A stretch of DNA of 64,000 bases from Shewanella xiamenensis (GTDB lineage: Bacteria; Pseudomonadota; Gammaproteobacteria; Enterobacterales; Shewanellaceae), in NCBI RefSeq assembly GCF_014647135.1, contig NZ_BMOP01000019.1, positions 1 through 64,000 on the forward strand. The letters run 5' to 3'. The notes under the pieces are model-generated. The model did not search any database. It had not been told where the DNA came from and saw only the letters and a program-made list of their open reading frames with translations. The first letter of the stretch is position 1, and the number at the start of each line of letters is the position of its first letter. This document shows positions 56,006-64,000 of the stretch, in pieces. The position numbers and the translations under genes were made by a program.

Positions 56006-57034
56006 TCAGTTATTTATATCTAAAAGAATCGACTCCAAACGATCTTTTATCATTTCGGGGAGTCGACGTTGCGCTTCAGTCACTGCCAAACTAATTGCTT
56101 GTAAATAGGCAGTTTCATCCGCATTTCCATGGCTCTTTACAACTATGCCGCGCAATCCTATCAGACTTGCACCATTATAGTGGTCGGGGTTCATCTGGCT
56201 GAGAACCGCCTGAATGCGGGGGGCGATGAGTTTTGCCAAAAAACGCACGAAGAAACCTTGAGTTAGGCCCCGTTTTAACTGATGTACCAATAGCTTGGCA
56301 ATGCCTTCAGAGGTTTTGAGCGTGATGTTACCCACAAAACCATCACAAACAATCACATCAACATTCCCAGAATAGATTTCATCACCTTCAATAAAGCCGG
56401 TGTAATTAATCTGATCAGTGTTTTGCAGTATTTGTGCCGCTTGTTGAACCTGATCGTTGCCTTTGATTTCTTCTGTGCCCACATTAAGGAGTGCGACTTT
56501 AGGGCGAGATTTTTTATCCACGGCCTCACACAGCACTGAGCCCATCACGGCAAATTGGAATAGCGTTTCGGAATCGCAGGAAATATTGGCACCTAAATCC
56601 AATAAATAAACTGGCTTTTGCGTCACGGAGGGTAAACAACTGACCAATGCAGGTCTGTCCACGCCGGGCAAGGTTTTTAACAGCACCTTGGCCATCGCCA
56701 TTAACGCGCCGGTATTTCCCGCACTCACACACGCAGCAGCACGTCCATCTCGCACCAGTTCAATCGATAAACGCATAGAACTATTTTTACGAGTGCGCAA
56801 AGCGTGCACGGGCCTGTCAGACATACTCACCACTTCATCGGTGTGAATGACTTCAATACGGGAGAGTAACTCTTGTTCTGCTTGGTGCAGATAGACATCT
56901 ATTTCAGTCTTATCACCGACTAAAATGATTTTAAGGGAAGAATGAGATTTTAGTGCCCGCAAAGCTGCAGGCACTGTGACGTGGGGGCCATGATCGCCAC
57001 CCATCGCATCTAACGCGAGCGTCAGACTCGTCAT
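56006..57034 (-). CDS. plsX: Phosphate acyltransferase PlsX
   Basis: PlsX converts acyl-ACP to acyl-phosphate, the donor for the PlsY acyltransferase that starts phospholipid synthesis. The 342 residues match the family. The N-terminal D-A-M-G-G-D-H-G-P (about 9-17) and the [10 protein letters not shown] (about 104-113) segments are diagnostic. It sits 15 bp after rpmF and just before fabH, the conserved rpmF-plsX-fabHDG order. Confidence 0.97.
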   Translation of the reverse strand: MTSLTLALDAMGGDHGPHVTVPAALRALKSHSSLKIILVGDKTEIDVYLHQAEQELLSRIEVIHTDEVVSMSDRPVHALRTRKNSSMRLSIELVRDGRAAACVSAGNTGALMAMAKVLLKTLPGVDRPALVSCLPSVTQKPVYLLDLGANISCDSETLFQFAVMGSVLCEAVDKKSRPKVALLNVGTEEIKGNDQVQQAAQILQNTDQINYTGFIEGDEIYSGNVDVIVCDGFVGNITLKTSEGIAKLLVHQLKRGLTQGFFVRFLAKLIAPRIQAVLSQMNPDHYNGASLIGLRGIVVKSHGNADETAYLQAISLAVTEAQRRLPEMIKDRLESILLDINN

Positions 57035-57049
57035 TAGGAAACCAACAAA

Positions 57050-57220
57050 TTACTTGTTGATTACCTTTTTACCGCGATAGAAACCATCAGCAGTCACGTT
57101 GTGACGCATATGGACTTCACCGCTGGTAGCGTCTACAGACAGCTGAGCAGTGCTCAGTGCGTCATGTGAACGGCGCATACCGCGCTTTGAACGAGATTTT
57201 TTATTCTGTTGTACAGCCAT
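57050..57220 (-). CDS. rpmF: 50S ribosomal protein L32
   Basis: L32 is a small protein of the large ribosomal subunit near the peptidyl-transferase region. The 56-residue, Lys/Arg-rich product begins [20 protein letters not shown] and contains the family segment G-E-V-H-M-R-H-N (about 34-41). It is the non-zinc form, without the four-Cys pattern. AGGAGA lies upstream of the ATG, and the gene is tightly packed between yceD (17 bp) and plsX (15 bp). Confidence 0.97.
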   Translation of the reverse strand: MAVQQNKKSRSKRGMRRSHDALSTAQLSVDATSGEVHMRHNVTADGFYRGKKVINK

Positions 57221-57237
57221 TGGCCCTGTCTCCTAGA

Positions 57238-57762
57238 TTACTTGCTCTTCAGTTTTTCTAACACTGCAAACGGATTTGGACGCTCCTCTTGAGCGGGTTC
57301 GATCTCGCCTACAACTATATCCATTGACCCGATATTGCAATCAGTTTCTTCATGCATCGGGATGATGGGCATAGCGACTATCAATTCATCTTCGATCAAT
57401 TGATGCAGACGTACTTCGCCAATCTCATTGCACTCAATTGGGTCATACGCATCCGGGAGCTCATCGATTTCTGCCTTAGTCCGGCATGGACCGAAGCAAA
57501 ACTCGACCGTAACCTCAGTGGTAAATAGTGTCATGCAACGTTGACAAACCAGAGTGAGCTCCGTCACAGCCTTCCCTTTCAGGTAGACTATCCCCTGCAA
57601 ATCTACGCCACATTCAATCGACACTGCCACATCGGAACAGTCGCCGGCACATAACTCATTTAATCTTTTCAATTGCTGCCCTGGCACTATCCCCTCATAG
57701 GTAGAACGGCTCGAGGCGGCGCGAATAGGATCAATTGAAACCGGTATCTTTACTGTTTGCAT
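57238..57762 (-). CDS. yceD: YceD/DUF177 protein, large-subunit rRNA accumulation factor
   Basis: YceD is linked to 23S rRNA accumulation and is nearly always encoded before rpmF. The 174 residues match E. coli YceD (173). The conserved pattern L-V-C-Q-R-C-M (about 71-77) and the E-C-N-E-I-G-E-V segment (about 110-117) are present, with an acidic middle. It is the first gene of the leftward yceD-rpmF-plsX-fab cluster; the promoter should lie in the 280 bp before the divergent Maf-family gene. Confidence 0.93.
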   Translation of the reverse strand: MQTVKIPVSIDPIRAASSRSTYEGIVPGQQLKRLNELCAGDCSDVAVSIECGVDLQGIVYLKGKAVTELTLVCQRCMTLFTTEVTVEFCFGPCRTKAEIDELPDAYDPIECNEIGEVRLHQLIEDELIVAMPIIPMHEETDCNIGSMDIVVGEIEPAQEERPNPFAVLEKLKSK

Positions 57763-58043
57763 AAGGCGCGCATATTATAGTTTGAAAACGCTAGAGTCAA
57801 AGAAAAATTTCTTACTTAAGTCCCAGTTTGCAACTTAAGCGATTCTCTAGCCCCAACATTGAATTAACGGAAGCGAAATTTTACCCAAGCAGGGGGCGGC
57901 ACACAAGCGCTAGCCGTCTAAAATAGCCGCATTCACCGAAAGAATCCTCAATTACCTTCCTAAAGTGACGGCTTCTGTTACCACTGCTTGCATTCAATCA
58001 TCTAGATTGGCGACAATAAGTGAAGTTTTCTAATGGATTATTA

Positions 58044-58631
58044 ATGATGACGCCCCAGTTAATCCTCGCCTCCACCTCCGTATATCGGCAAGCACTGCTG
58101 AATAAATTAGGCTTACCCTTTGAGTGCTGCGATCCCAAGGTTGATGAAACCTCACTGCCTAATGAGTCAGCGCAAGCCTTAGTACAACGATTAGCGCAGG
58201 CAAAAGCAGAAGCTGGTGCAAAATATTGTCCTGATGGTCTGATTATTGGCTCCGATCAGGTTGCCGTGATCGATGGCAAGATCATCGGTAAACCATTAAA
58301 TCGCGATAATGCGATTAAGCAGCTCAGTCAAGCCTCGGGGAAAGCCATTACCTTTTATACAGGTCTTGCGCTTTATAATGCTCAAACGGGTGAAATGAAT
58401 GCCCAAGTTGAGTCTTTTACAGTGCATTTTCGGCACCTTACAGCATCACAAATCAGTGCTTATGTGGATAAAGAGCAACCGTTTTACTGTGCAGGCAGTT
58501 TTAAAAGTGAAGGTTTAGGCATTGCACTCTTTAATCGTTTAGAAGGACGAGATCCTAATACGCTCGTGGGGTTACCTTTAATCTTACTCACGGAAATGCT
58601 GCTCAGCCAAGGCATAGATGTATTAGCGTAA
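58044..58631 (+). CDS. yceF: Maf-family nucleotide pyrophosphatase (YceF type)
   Basis: YceF-type Maf proteins hydrolyse modified nucleotides such as 7-methyl-GTP. The 195 residues match E. coli YceF (194). The N-terminal I-L-A-S-T-S-V-Y-R (about 6-14), the V-D-E-T region (about 33-36) and I-I-G-S-D-Q-V-A (about 67-74) are the three Maf motifs; the Gln after Asp is part of the motif. Two adjacent ATG codons (58044 and 58047) and a GTG at 58020 are possible starts. GGA lies 6 bases before 58044. Confidence 0.9.
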   Translation: MMTPQLILASTSVYRQALLNKLGLPFECCDPKVDETSLPNESAQALVQRLAQAKAEAGAKYCPDGLIIGSDQVAVIDGKIIGKPLNRDNAIKQLSQASGKAITFYTGLALYNAQTGEMNAQVESFTVHFRHLTASQISAYVDKEQPFYCAGSFKSEGLGIALFNRLEGRDPNTLVGLPLILLTEMLLSQGIDVLA

Positions 58632-58634
58632 TGC

Positions 58635-59378
58635 TTATAAATGCAGAAGGAGCTGCTGCGGTGAATTAATCAATGCTATCGGCTTAGCTTGTCGTAATAC
58701 CGCCTCACTATGGGCGCCGTAAGTCACACCGATGCTATCGATACCTGCGTTCGCTGCCATGGTTAAATCCAGTAAAGAGTCACCGACCATCAAAGCACGC
58801 TCAGGCTGAATGCCCAGCTCCTGCAATAGGCTGATGATCATCTCAGGATGGGGCTTACTCTGCGCTTCATCGGCGCAGCGGGAGGCAATAAAGTAATGCC
58901 CTAATCCAGATTGCTCCCACACGCGCACCAGACCAGCTCTCGCCTTCCCCGTCGCCACTGCTAGCTGATAACCCTTTGTAGATAATGATTCGAGCAATTG
59001 TGGCGCTTGGTCGAAGATTGGCGTTGGCGTGGTATCAAGATGCAAATACTGCGTCTTAAACTCGGCGCGCATCGTGATGTAACACTCGTCAGTGCCAGTG
59101 CTGACAGTAGAAGCAGTAGACATATCCTCTTCAGGAAACGCCGAAAATCGCTGTGATGAAGACAATAATCCGCAAGGAAACAACACTTGTAACGCCTGCG
59201 TCATCGACAAGCCAATCACATTACGAATATCCGCCTCAGCAGGAACAGGCAGCGCAAGTGCCCTAGCCATATTCTCAATGCAAATAATGATCTTACCGAT
59301 GGAATCCATCAAAGTGCCATCCCAATCAAAAATCACTAAATCATATTTACGCAGGCTAGAATGGTTGGCAGCCTTCAT
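58635..59378 (-). CDS. HAD-family phosphatase (phosphoglycolate-phosphatase-like)
   Basis: The 247 residues belong to the haloacid-dehalogenase superfamily, subfamily IA. Motif I F-D-W-D-G-T-L-M-D-S (about 17-26) carries the nucleophile and acid. Motif II is A-T-G-K-A-R (about 147-152), motif III contains K-P-H-P-E-M (about 180-185), and motif IV G-D-S-L-L-D (about 203-208) binds the metal. The cap domain contains an extra Ser/Thr-rich insertion (about 72-98) compared with the compact members I know. The gene lies 38 bp after rluC on the same strand and is probably cotranscribed. Its substrate is unknown. Confidence 0.88.
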   Translation of the reverse strand: MKAANHSSLRKYDLVIFDWDGTLMDSIGKIIICIENMARALALPVPAEADIRNVIGLSMTQALQVLFPCGLLSSSQRFSAFPEEDMSTASTVSTGTDECYITMRAEFKTQYLHLDTTPTPIFDQAPQLLESLSTKGYQLAVATGKARAGLVRVWEQSGLGHYFIASRCADEAQSKPHPEMIISLLQELGIQPERALMVGDSLLDLTMAANAGIDSIGVTYGAHSEAVLRQAKPIALINSPQQLLLHL

Positions 59379-59416
59379 ACTTCAAGGTTATCCACAGGTA
59401 TATAGAGGAGCGGGAA

Positions 59417-60376
59417 TTAAACCCGCTTTAACTTATTCAACAGTTGCTGCAGATTATCATCCAGTGGTGCAGAAACCCGCATCACTTCATCGTTTTCAGG
59501 ATGGATAAACATTAATTCTGCAGCGTGTAAAAACAATCTACTCAAGCCAAGCGAGCGCATACTGTCATCGAAAGCTTGCTCACTGTACTTATCATCACAG
59601 GCAATGGGATGCCCGGCATATTGACAATGCACGCGAATTTGATGAGTACGTCCCGTGACAGGACTCGCCTGCACCAATGTACAACCTTGATAACGCTGCA
59701 CAATTTTAAAACGCGTTTCTGATGGTTTGCCTTCTACATTGACCCGCACAATGCGCTCACCGGATTTAAGTGTCAGCTTTAATAAAGGTTGTTTGACCAC
59801 TTTATCCTGCGCCGACCACTCTCCCTTAACTAAAGCTAAGTAATCCTTCTGCATTTTTTTATAACGCAGTTGATCGTGCATATGTTTAAGCGCACTGCGT
59901 TTTTTAGCGACTAACAGTACGCCAGAGGTATCTTTATCAAGGCGATGAACCAACTCTAAAAACTTCTGTTGCGGACGTAAGGAGCGCAGCGCTTCAATCA
60001 CACCATAATCAACACCACTGCCGCCATGAACCGCAATACCCGCAGGTTTATTGAGCACAATAAGATGATTATCTTCATGCAAAATACGATCTTCGAGTTG
60101 CGACACTTTGCTCAAGTTAGCCGAAGGCGCAGTCCGATTATCAGACTCAGCCATTCTCACGGGTGGCACACGTACCACATCACCAATTTGTAATTTATAT
60201 TCTGGCTTAATGCGCTTCTTATTCACCCGTACTTCGCCCTTACGGACGATACGATAAATCATGCTCTTAGGTACACCTTTGAGCGCTGTGATTAAAAAAT
60301 TATCAATTCGTTGGTCGAGGTGGTCTTCGTCAATGGTGATCAACTGCACCTGTTGCTGTGGAGATTCTGTATTCAT
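59417..60376 (-). CDS. rluC: 23S rRNA pseudouridine synthase RluC
   Basis: RluC makes pseudouridines 955, 2504 and 2580 of 23S rRNA. Starting at the ATG at 60376 gives 319 residues, equal to E. coli RluC. The N-terminal S4 RNA-binding domain (about 20-70) is followed by the catalytic domain with H-R-L-D-K-D-T-S-G (nucleophile Asp 147). The frame is open for 96 bases upstream but without similarity. It is divergent from rne, as in many gammaproteobacteria, which links rRNA modification and RNA decay by location. Confidence 0.95.
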   Translation of the reverse strand: MNTESPQQQVQLITIDEDHLDQRIDNFLITALKGVPKSMIYRIVRKGEVRVNKKRIKPEYKLQIGDVVRVPPVRMAESDNRTAPSANLSKVSQLEDRILHEDNHLIVLNKPAGIAVHGGSGVDYGVIEALRSLRPQQKFLELVHRLDKDTSGVLLVAKKRSALKHMHDQLRYKKMQKDYLALVKGEWSAQDKVVKQPLLKLTLKSGERIVRVNVEGKPSETRFKIVQRYQGCTLVQASPVTGRTHQIRVHCQYAGHPIACDDKYSEQAFDDSMRSLGLSRLFLHAAELMFIHPENDEVMRVSAPLDDNLQQLLNKLKRV

Positions 60377-60971
60377 GATGTGCCATCTACTTATAACGGC
60401 GGTCATTGTACAACAACTCACAAGAATTGTGCCTTTCCATTGCTGAATTTTTTGATTATTGCTATATTTCACCAGCGATTAGGGATAAGCCGTGAATAAA
60501 GTGTTCACAAAGTCCCTGTCCCAAGTGAAAAGCTTTATAGATCAAAAAAGATTTTCTTGATAGCAACTCATTGATTTGCAGATCGTATACTGAGTAAAAA
60601 TACCACAAATGCGTTTTTTACGATTAAATCGAGAATCTCACCTTACTTTAACAAGGTTTATCGAAAGTTTTTCTCACCGATTTCGAAATATATTTTAACT
60701 TGTCGTCAGACAAACCGATTCGACTTGGGCATTACCGGAACGAAATTAAAGAATTTATGGGGTTGGTTGATGTTTTACAACGAATTCCTTGTTTTTGTAA
60801 TCATTAAAAAATAAGCCATAAATAGGATGCGACACGCAGCGACTGCGTCTAACAGCAATGCGCACCTTGCCTAGCTCACCAGCCGAGAGGCTTTGTTCAC
60901 CACAGCTAGGCCCGTAATGCAACGAAACGCGATTGTTTGATGACCTCTATTTAAAGAAGAATGACGTCATC
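60377..60971. other. Divergent rluC / rne intergenic region
   Basis: These 595 bp hold the rluC promoter on the left and the long rne leader on the right. A -10-like TATACT lies at 60586-60591. I see no protein gene beyond a four-codon frame touching the rne start. Confidence 0.6.
60598..60971 (+). ncRNA. Probable long 5' leader of rne (autoregulatory)
   Basis: From the TATACT box the leader would be about 374 nt, close to the 361 nt of E. coli rne, which is cut by RNase E itself for feedback. Two hairpins stand out. ACGCAG (60834-60839) pairs with CTGCGT (60843-60848). A branched one pairs GCCTAGCT (60869-60876) with AGCTAGGC (60904-60911), enclosing AGCC-GAGA-GGCT (60881-60892) with a GNRA loop. 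An AT-rich single-stranded stretch, of the kind RNase E cuts, precedes them. The -35 is not clear. Confidence 0.5.
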
Positions 60972-63900
60972 ATGAAACGTATGTTAATTAATGCAACTCA
61001 ATCAGAAGAGTTGCGTGTTGCCCTCGTTGACGGGCAACAACTGTACGACCTCGATATTGAAAGTCCTGGTCATGAGCAAAAAAAATCTAATATTTACAAG
61101 GGTAAGATCACCCGCGTAGAACCCTCTTTAGAAGCCGCTTTCGTTGACTATGGTGCTGAGCGTCACGGCTTTTTACCATTAAAAGAAATCGCCAGAGAAT
61201 ATTTCCCTAAAGGCTATTCTTTCCAAGGTCGCCCGAACATCAAAGAAGTAGTCAGTGAAGGACAAGAAGTTATTGTTCAAATTGACAAAGAAGAACGCGG
61301 CAACAAAGGTGCGGCGCTAACTACCTTTATTAGCCTTGCTGGCTCTTATTTAGTGTTAATGCCGAACAACCCTCGTGCAGGCGGCATTTCTCGCCGTATC
61401 GAAGGTGATGAACGCACTGAATTAAAAGAAGCCATGGCCGATTTAGAAGTCCCTGCAGGCATGGGCCTTATCGTCCGTACCGCTGGTGTAGGTAAAGAAT
61501 CGACTGAGCTAAAGTGGGACTTAAAAGTTCTGCAACATCACTGGGCTGCGATCACTGAAGCCGCACAAACCAAAGGTGCGCCTTTCCTCATTCACCAAGA
61601 AAGTAACGTGATTGTTCGCGCAATTCGTGACTACTTGCGCCGAGATGTGGGTGAAATTTTAATCGACCATCCACGTATTTACGAAGAAGCCAAACAACAC
61701 ATTGCCCTCGTGCGCCCAGACTTTGTTGAACGTGTAAAGCTCTACGAAGCTGAAGTACCATTGTTTACACACTACCAAATCGAGTCACAAATTGAATCTG
61801 CGTTCCAACGTGAAGTGCGCTTGCCATCTGGCGGTTCAATTGTTATCGACCCGACAGAAGCCTTAACCTCTATCGATATCAACTCTGCCCGTGCCACTAA
61901 GGGCGGTGATATTGAAGAAACGGCATTAAATACCAACCTTGAAGCCGCCGATGAAATTGCCCGTCAATTACGTCTTCGTGACTTAGGTGGCTTAGTGGTT
62001 ATTGACTTTATTGATATGACGCCAGTGCGCCATCAACGTGAAGTCGAAAACCGCCTACGTGATGCCGTACACCATGACCGTGCTCGCGTTCAATTAGGTC
62101 GTATTTCTCGTTTCGGCTTGATGGAAATGTCACGCCAGCGTCTGCGTCCATCATTAGAAGAATCCGCTGCACATATCTGCCCTCGCTGTCATGGCCAAGG
62201 CACTATCCGCAGTACTGAATCTTTAGCGTTGTCGATTCTGCGTTTGATGGAAGAAGAAGCCATCAAAGAAAATACCTCACAAATCGAAGCCATTGTGCCT
62301 GTCGATGTGGCTGCATTCCTGCTTAACGAGAAACGTAAAGCGATTCGTATCACCGAACAACGCCATGACGTGGAAGTCTATGTGATCCCAGATCCACATA
62401 TGATGACCCCAGATTATCGTGTGATCCGTCACCGCACCGACGATGAAATCGACGAATCCAGCTACAAGCGCATTGAACAGCCTGAAGCAAAATTGTACGA
62501 GCCACGTAAACTGGAACGTACTGCGGCGCCAGCTCCAGCCCTAAAAGGCTTTGCTGCTCCACAAAAAGTGGAACAAGACACTGCACAAGTTGCCAAAGTT
62601 GAAACCGCACAGCCGGGTTTCTTCAGTAAACTCTTCAGTGCAATTGGTGCTTTCTTTAGCTCAAGTGATAACGCAGTCGCAGAAAAGAGCACCGAGACTA
62701 AGAAGCCAGATAGTCAAGCCACGAATGCCAACCGTCGCAATCGTCGTAACGACACTCGCCGTACTCGCAATCCACAAGATACTGAAAAAGCGAAAGAAGG
62801 TACTCGCGAACCACGTACTCGTAATGCTAAAAAAGTCGCCGATGCACCACAAGCTCAAGAGCGCCCAATCCGCGAAAAGGATGAAAGTGCGAAACGTGCT
62901 AAGCCTGAGCCTAAACCCCGCAATCAAGCAGTTAAAGAAGTGACTGCGGATGTTCAAGACGAAGCACCAAAGCAAGAGGTCGTCCGTGAACGTCGTCAGC
63001 GCCGTAATATGCGCCGTAAAGTTCGTATCGACAACACCACAGATGTTGTAGAAACGTCAATTCAGGAAGAAGCGATTTTAGCTGAGTTGGTTGCAATCAA
63101 TGCCGATGTCACGGTAGAAGTTCAACCGGAAGTGAAAGCGCCGCGCCGCCGCCAGCCACGTAAAGAGGTTACGGTTGCGAATGAGGTCGGCGACACCACA
63201 GTATCAAAAGCTGCTGATGTGGTAGAAACTAAGCCAGCCGATGCTATTGTTGATATGCCTGTTGTTGAAAGCCAAGCAGACACTCAAGTGGATGCTAAGT
63301 TAGACACTCAACCAGCGGCCATTGATGAAGAGAACGCCGAAGCAAATGCTGATGCAGATGACAAAGCCAAACGTGAATCCCGTGATGGACAACGCCGTAG
63401 CCGCCGTAGTCCTCGCCATCTGCGAGCTGCTGGCCAACGCCGTCGCCGCGATGAAGATGAACAAGGCACAACGGCTCCTGCGCAGTTCATTCCTAATGAT
63501 GCATTAGGCGAAGATCAAGACTATCCAGCACCAACTGCAGTTGTTGAAACGGCTAACTTAACAGAGCAAACCGTGGCTGAAACGGTTGCAGTTGAAGTTG
63601 AAGTTGAAGTGAAGAGTACAGCAACGCAGCCAGCGCCGATTGTGCAGACTGCTGATGTGATCTCCTCAACTGAAGCCGCAGTCTCTCAAAGCATAGCGAT
63701 AGAAAGCACGGTATCAGATACCACAGTAACTGAATCCTCCGCGGAAATTAAGTCTGATGCTGTTGTCGCTGAAGTCACATCTAAACCTGTCGTTAACGAT
63801 AAGGCCGCTGAAACGGTTAAAGCATCTGATGCCGAGCCACAATTAGCAACAGAACCAGCAGTGCAAGCCACAGAGGCTATGCAAATAGTGACTGATATAA

Positions 63901-64000
63901 CTCCTGAAGCAAAAGCCGAAGAAGTGACACCAGTGACAGAAAAGACTGAGCCGAAAGAAGCGGTAAAATCAGTCGCATCAGCACCGATGGCGAAACCTGC
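60972..64000 (+). CDS. rne: Ribonuclease E (3' end beyond window)
   Basis: RNase E is the central endonuclease of RNA decay and tRNA/rRNA processing and the scaffold of the degradosome. The window shows 1009 codons and no stop. The catalytic half has the S1 domain (about 35-125), DNase-like site residues in [10 protein letters not shown] (about 297-306) and V-I-D-F-I-D-M (about 343-349), and the zinc link C-P-R-C-H-G-Q-G (about 403-410). The tail is disordered, with an amphipathic membrane-anchor segment [15 protein letters not shown] (about 547-561), Arg-rich RNA-binding patches (about 585-600 and 675-690) and long Ala/Val/Glu-rich stretches. The start matches E. coli (M-K-R-M-L-I-N-A-T). 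Confidence 0.97.
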   Translation, partial: MKRMLINATQSEELRVALVDGQQLYDLDIESPGHEQKKSNIYKGKITRVEPSLEAAFVDYGAERHGFLPLKEIAREYFPKGYSFQGRPNIKEVVSEGQEVIVQIDKEERGNKGAALTTFISLAGSYLVLMPNNPRAGGISRRIEGDERTELKEAMADLEVPAGMGLIVRTAGVGKESTELKWDLKVLQHHWAAITEAAQTKGAPFLIHQESNVIVRAIRDYLRRDVGEILIDHPRIYEEAKQHIALVRPDFVERVKLYEAEVPLFTHYQIESQIESAFQREVRLPSGGSIVIDPTEALTSIDINSARATKGGDIEETALNTNLEAADEIARQLRLRDLGGLVVIDFIDMTPVRHQREVENRLRDAVHHDRARVQLGRISRFGLMEMSRQRLRPSLEESAAHICPRCHGQGTIRSTESLALSILRLMEEEAIKENTSQIEAIVPVDVAAFLLNEKRKAIRITEQRHDVEVYVIPDPHMMTPDYRVIRHRTDDEIDESSYKRIEQPEAKLYEPRKLERTAAPAPALKGFAAPQKVEQDTAQVAKVETAQPGFFSKLFSAIGAFFSSSDNAVAEKSTETKKPDSQATNANRRNRRNDTRRTRNPQDTEKAKEGTREPRTRNAKKVADAPQAQERPIREKDESAKRAKPEPKPRNQAVKEVTADVQDEAPKQEVVRERRQRRNMRRKVRIDNTTDVVETSIQEEAILAELVAINADVTVEVQPEVKAPRRRQPRKEVTVANEVGDTTVSKAADVVETKPADAIVDMPVVESQADTQVDAKLDTQPAAIDEENAEANADADDKAKRESRDGQRRSRRSPRHLRAAGQRRRRDEDEQGTTAPAQFIPNDALGEDQDYPAPTAVVETANLTEQTVAETVAVEVEVEVKSTATQPAPIVQTADVISSTEAAVSQSIAIESTVSDTTVTESSAEIKSDAVVAEVTSKPVVNDKAAETVKASDAEPQLATEPAVQATEAMQIVTDITPEAKAEEVTPVTEKTEPKEAVKSVASAPMAKP

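Noticed and set aside
62350..63871. Open frames antisense to or overlapping rne
   Set aside because: The rne frame continues through the whole region with RNase E features; the others are shadows of its low-complexity tail.

Overview
The window looks like a contiguous piece of a gammaproteobacterial chromosome, most probably Shewanella. I infer this from gene order and protein similarity that I recognise, not from a search: bioBFCD/bioA next to an acs/CrbS-type kinase pair, a radD-grxA-tRNA-Lys block, ybgC-tolQRAB-pal-cpoB, motY/rnt, purMN, asnB, the yceD-rpmF-plsX-fabHDG-acpP-fabF cluster, rluC and rne. Composition and codon use look even throughout. I see no prophage, integron, CRISPR array or genomic island. 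The only trace of a mobile element is a probable transposase C-terminus at the left edge. Layout: 1-1.0 kb, transposase remnant and htpX (minus). 1.3-5.6 kb, plus-strand pepE, an orphan opgG-type gene, a possible 50-residue membrane protein and a DUF3187-type outer membrane protein. 5.7-11.4 kb, biotin genes: bioBFCD leftwards and bioA rightwards, around a BirA-like operator that overlaps the bioB promoter. 11.4-17.0 kb, a symporter-type hybrid histidine kinase (CrbS-like) divergent from acs, with a perfect palindrome between them. 17.2-20.6 kb, radD, grxA and eight tandem tRNA-Lys(UUU) units on the minus strand, one of them degenerate. 20.6-25.9 kb, the Tol-Pal operon. 26.0-30.6 kb, a prolyl oligopeptidase lipoprotein, a 690-bp gene-free stretch with a well-formed candidate small RNA, motY and rnt. 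30.7-38.2 kb, a 2-Cys peroxiredoxin, a Na+/H+ antiporter-family transporter, a GGDEF protein, upp, purMN and nagD. 38.3-49.9 kb, an M28 peptidase lipoprotein, asnB, a patatin-like protein, a Fur-controlled siderophore receptor, an acyl-CoA dehydrogenase, a YeaD-type mutarotase and a beta-hydroxyacid dehydrogenase. 50.3-57.8 kb, a thioesterase, a small membrane protein and the fatty-acid/phospholipid initiation cluster. 58.0-64.0 kb, a Maf-family gene, a HAD phosphatase, rluC and the first 1009 codons of rne, which runs off the right edge. Most of this is conserved housekeeping: cofactor synthesis (biotin), its main consumer pathway (fatty acid synthesis), acetate activation and its probable sensor, envelope integrity (Tol-Pal), purine and pyrimidine synthesis or salvage, and RNA maturation and decay (rnt, rluC, rne, tRNA-Lys). 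I found no convincing new multigene system. The points most worth a second look are non-coding: the candidate small RNA near 28.5-28.7 kb with a CRP-like palindrome upstream, the degenerate tRNA-Lys with an enlarged D-loop, the acs/CrbS palindrome, and a periodic 14-bp/24-bp degenerate repeat between bioF and bioC.
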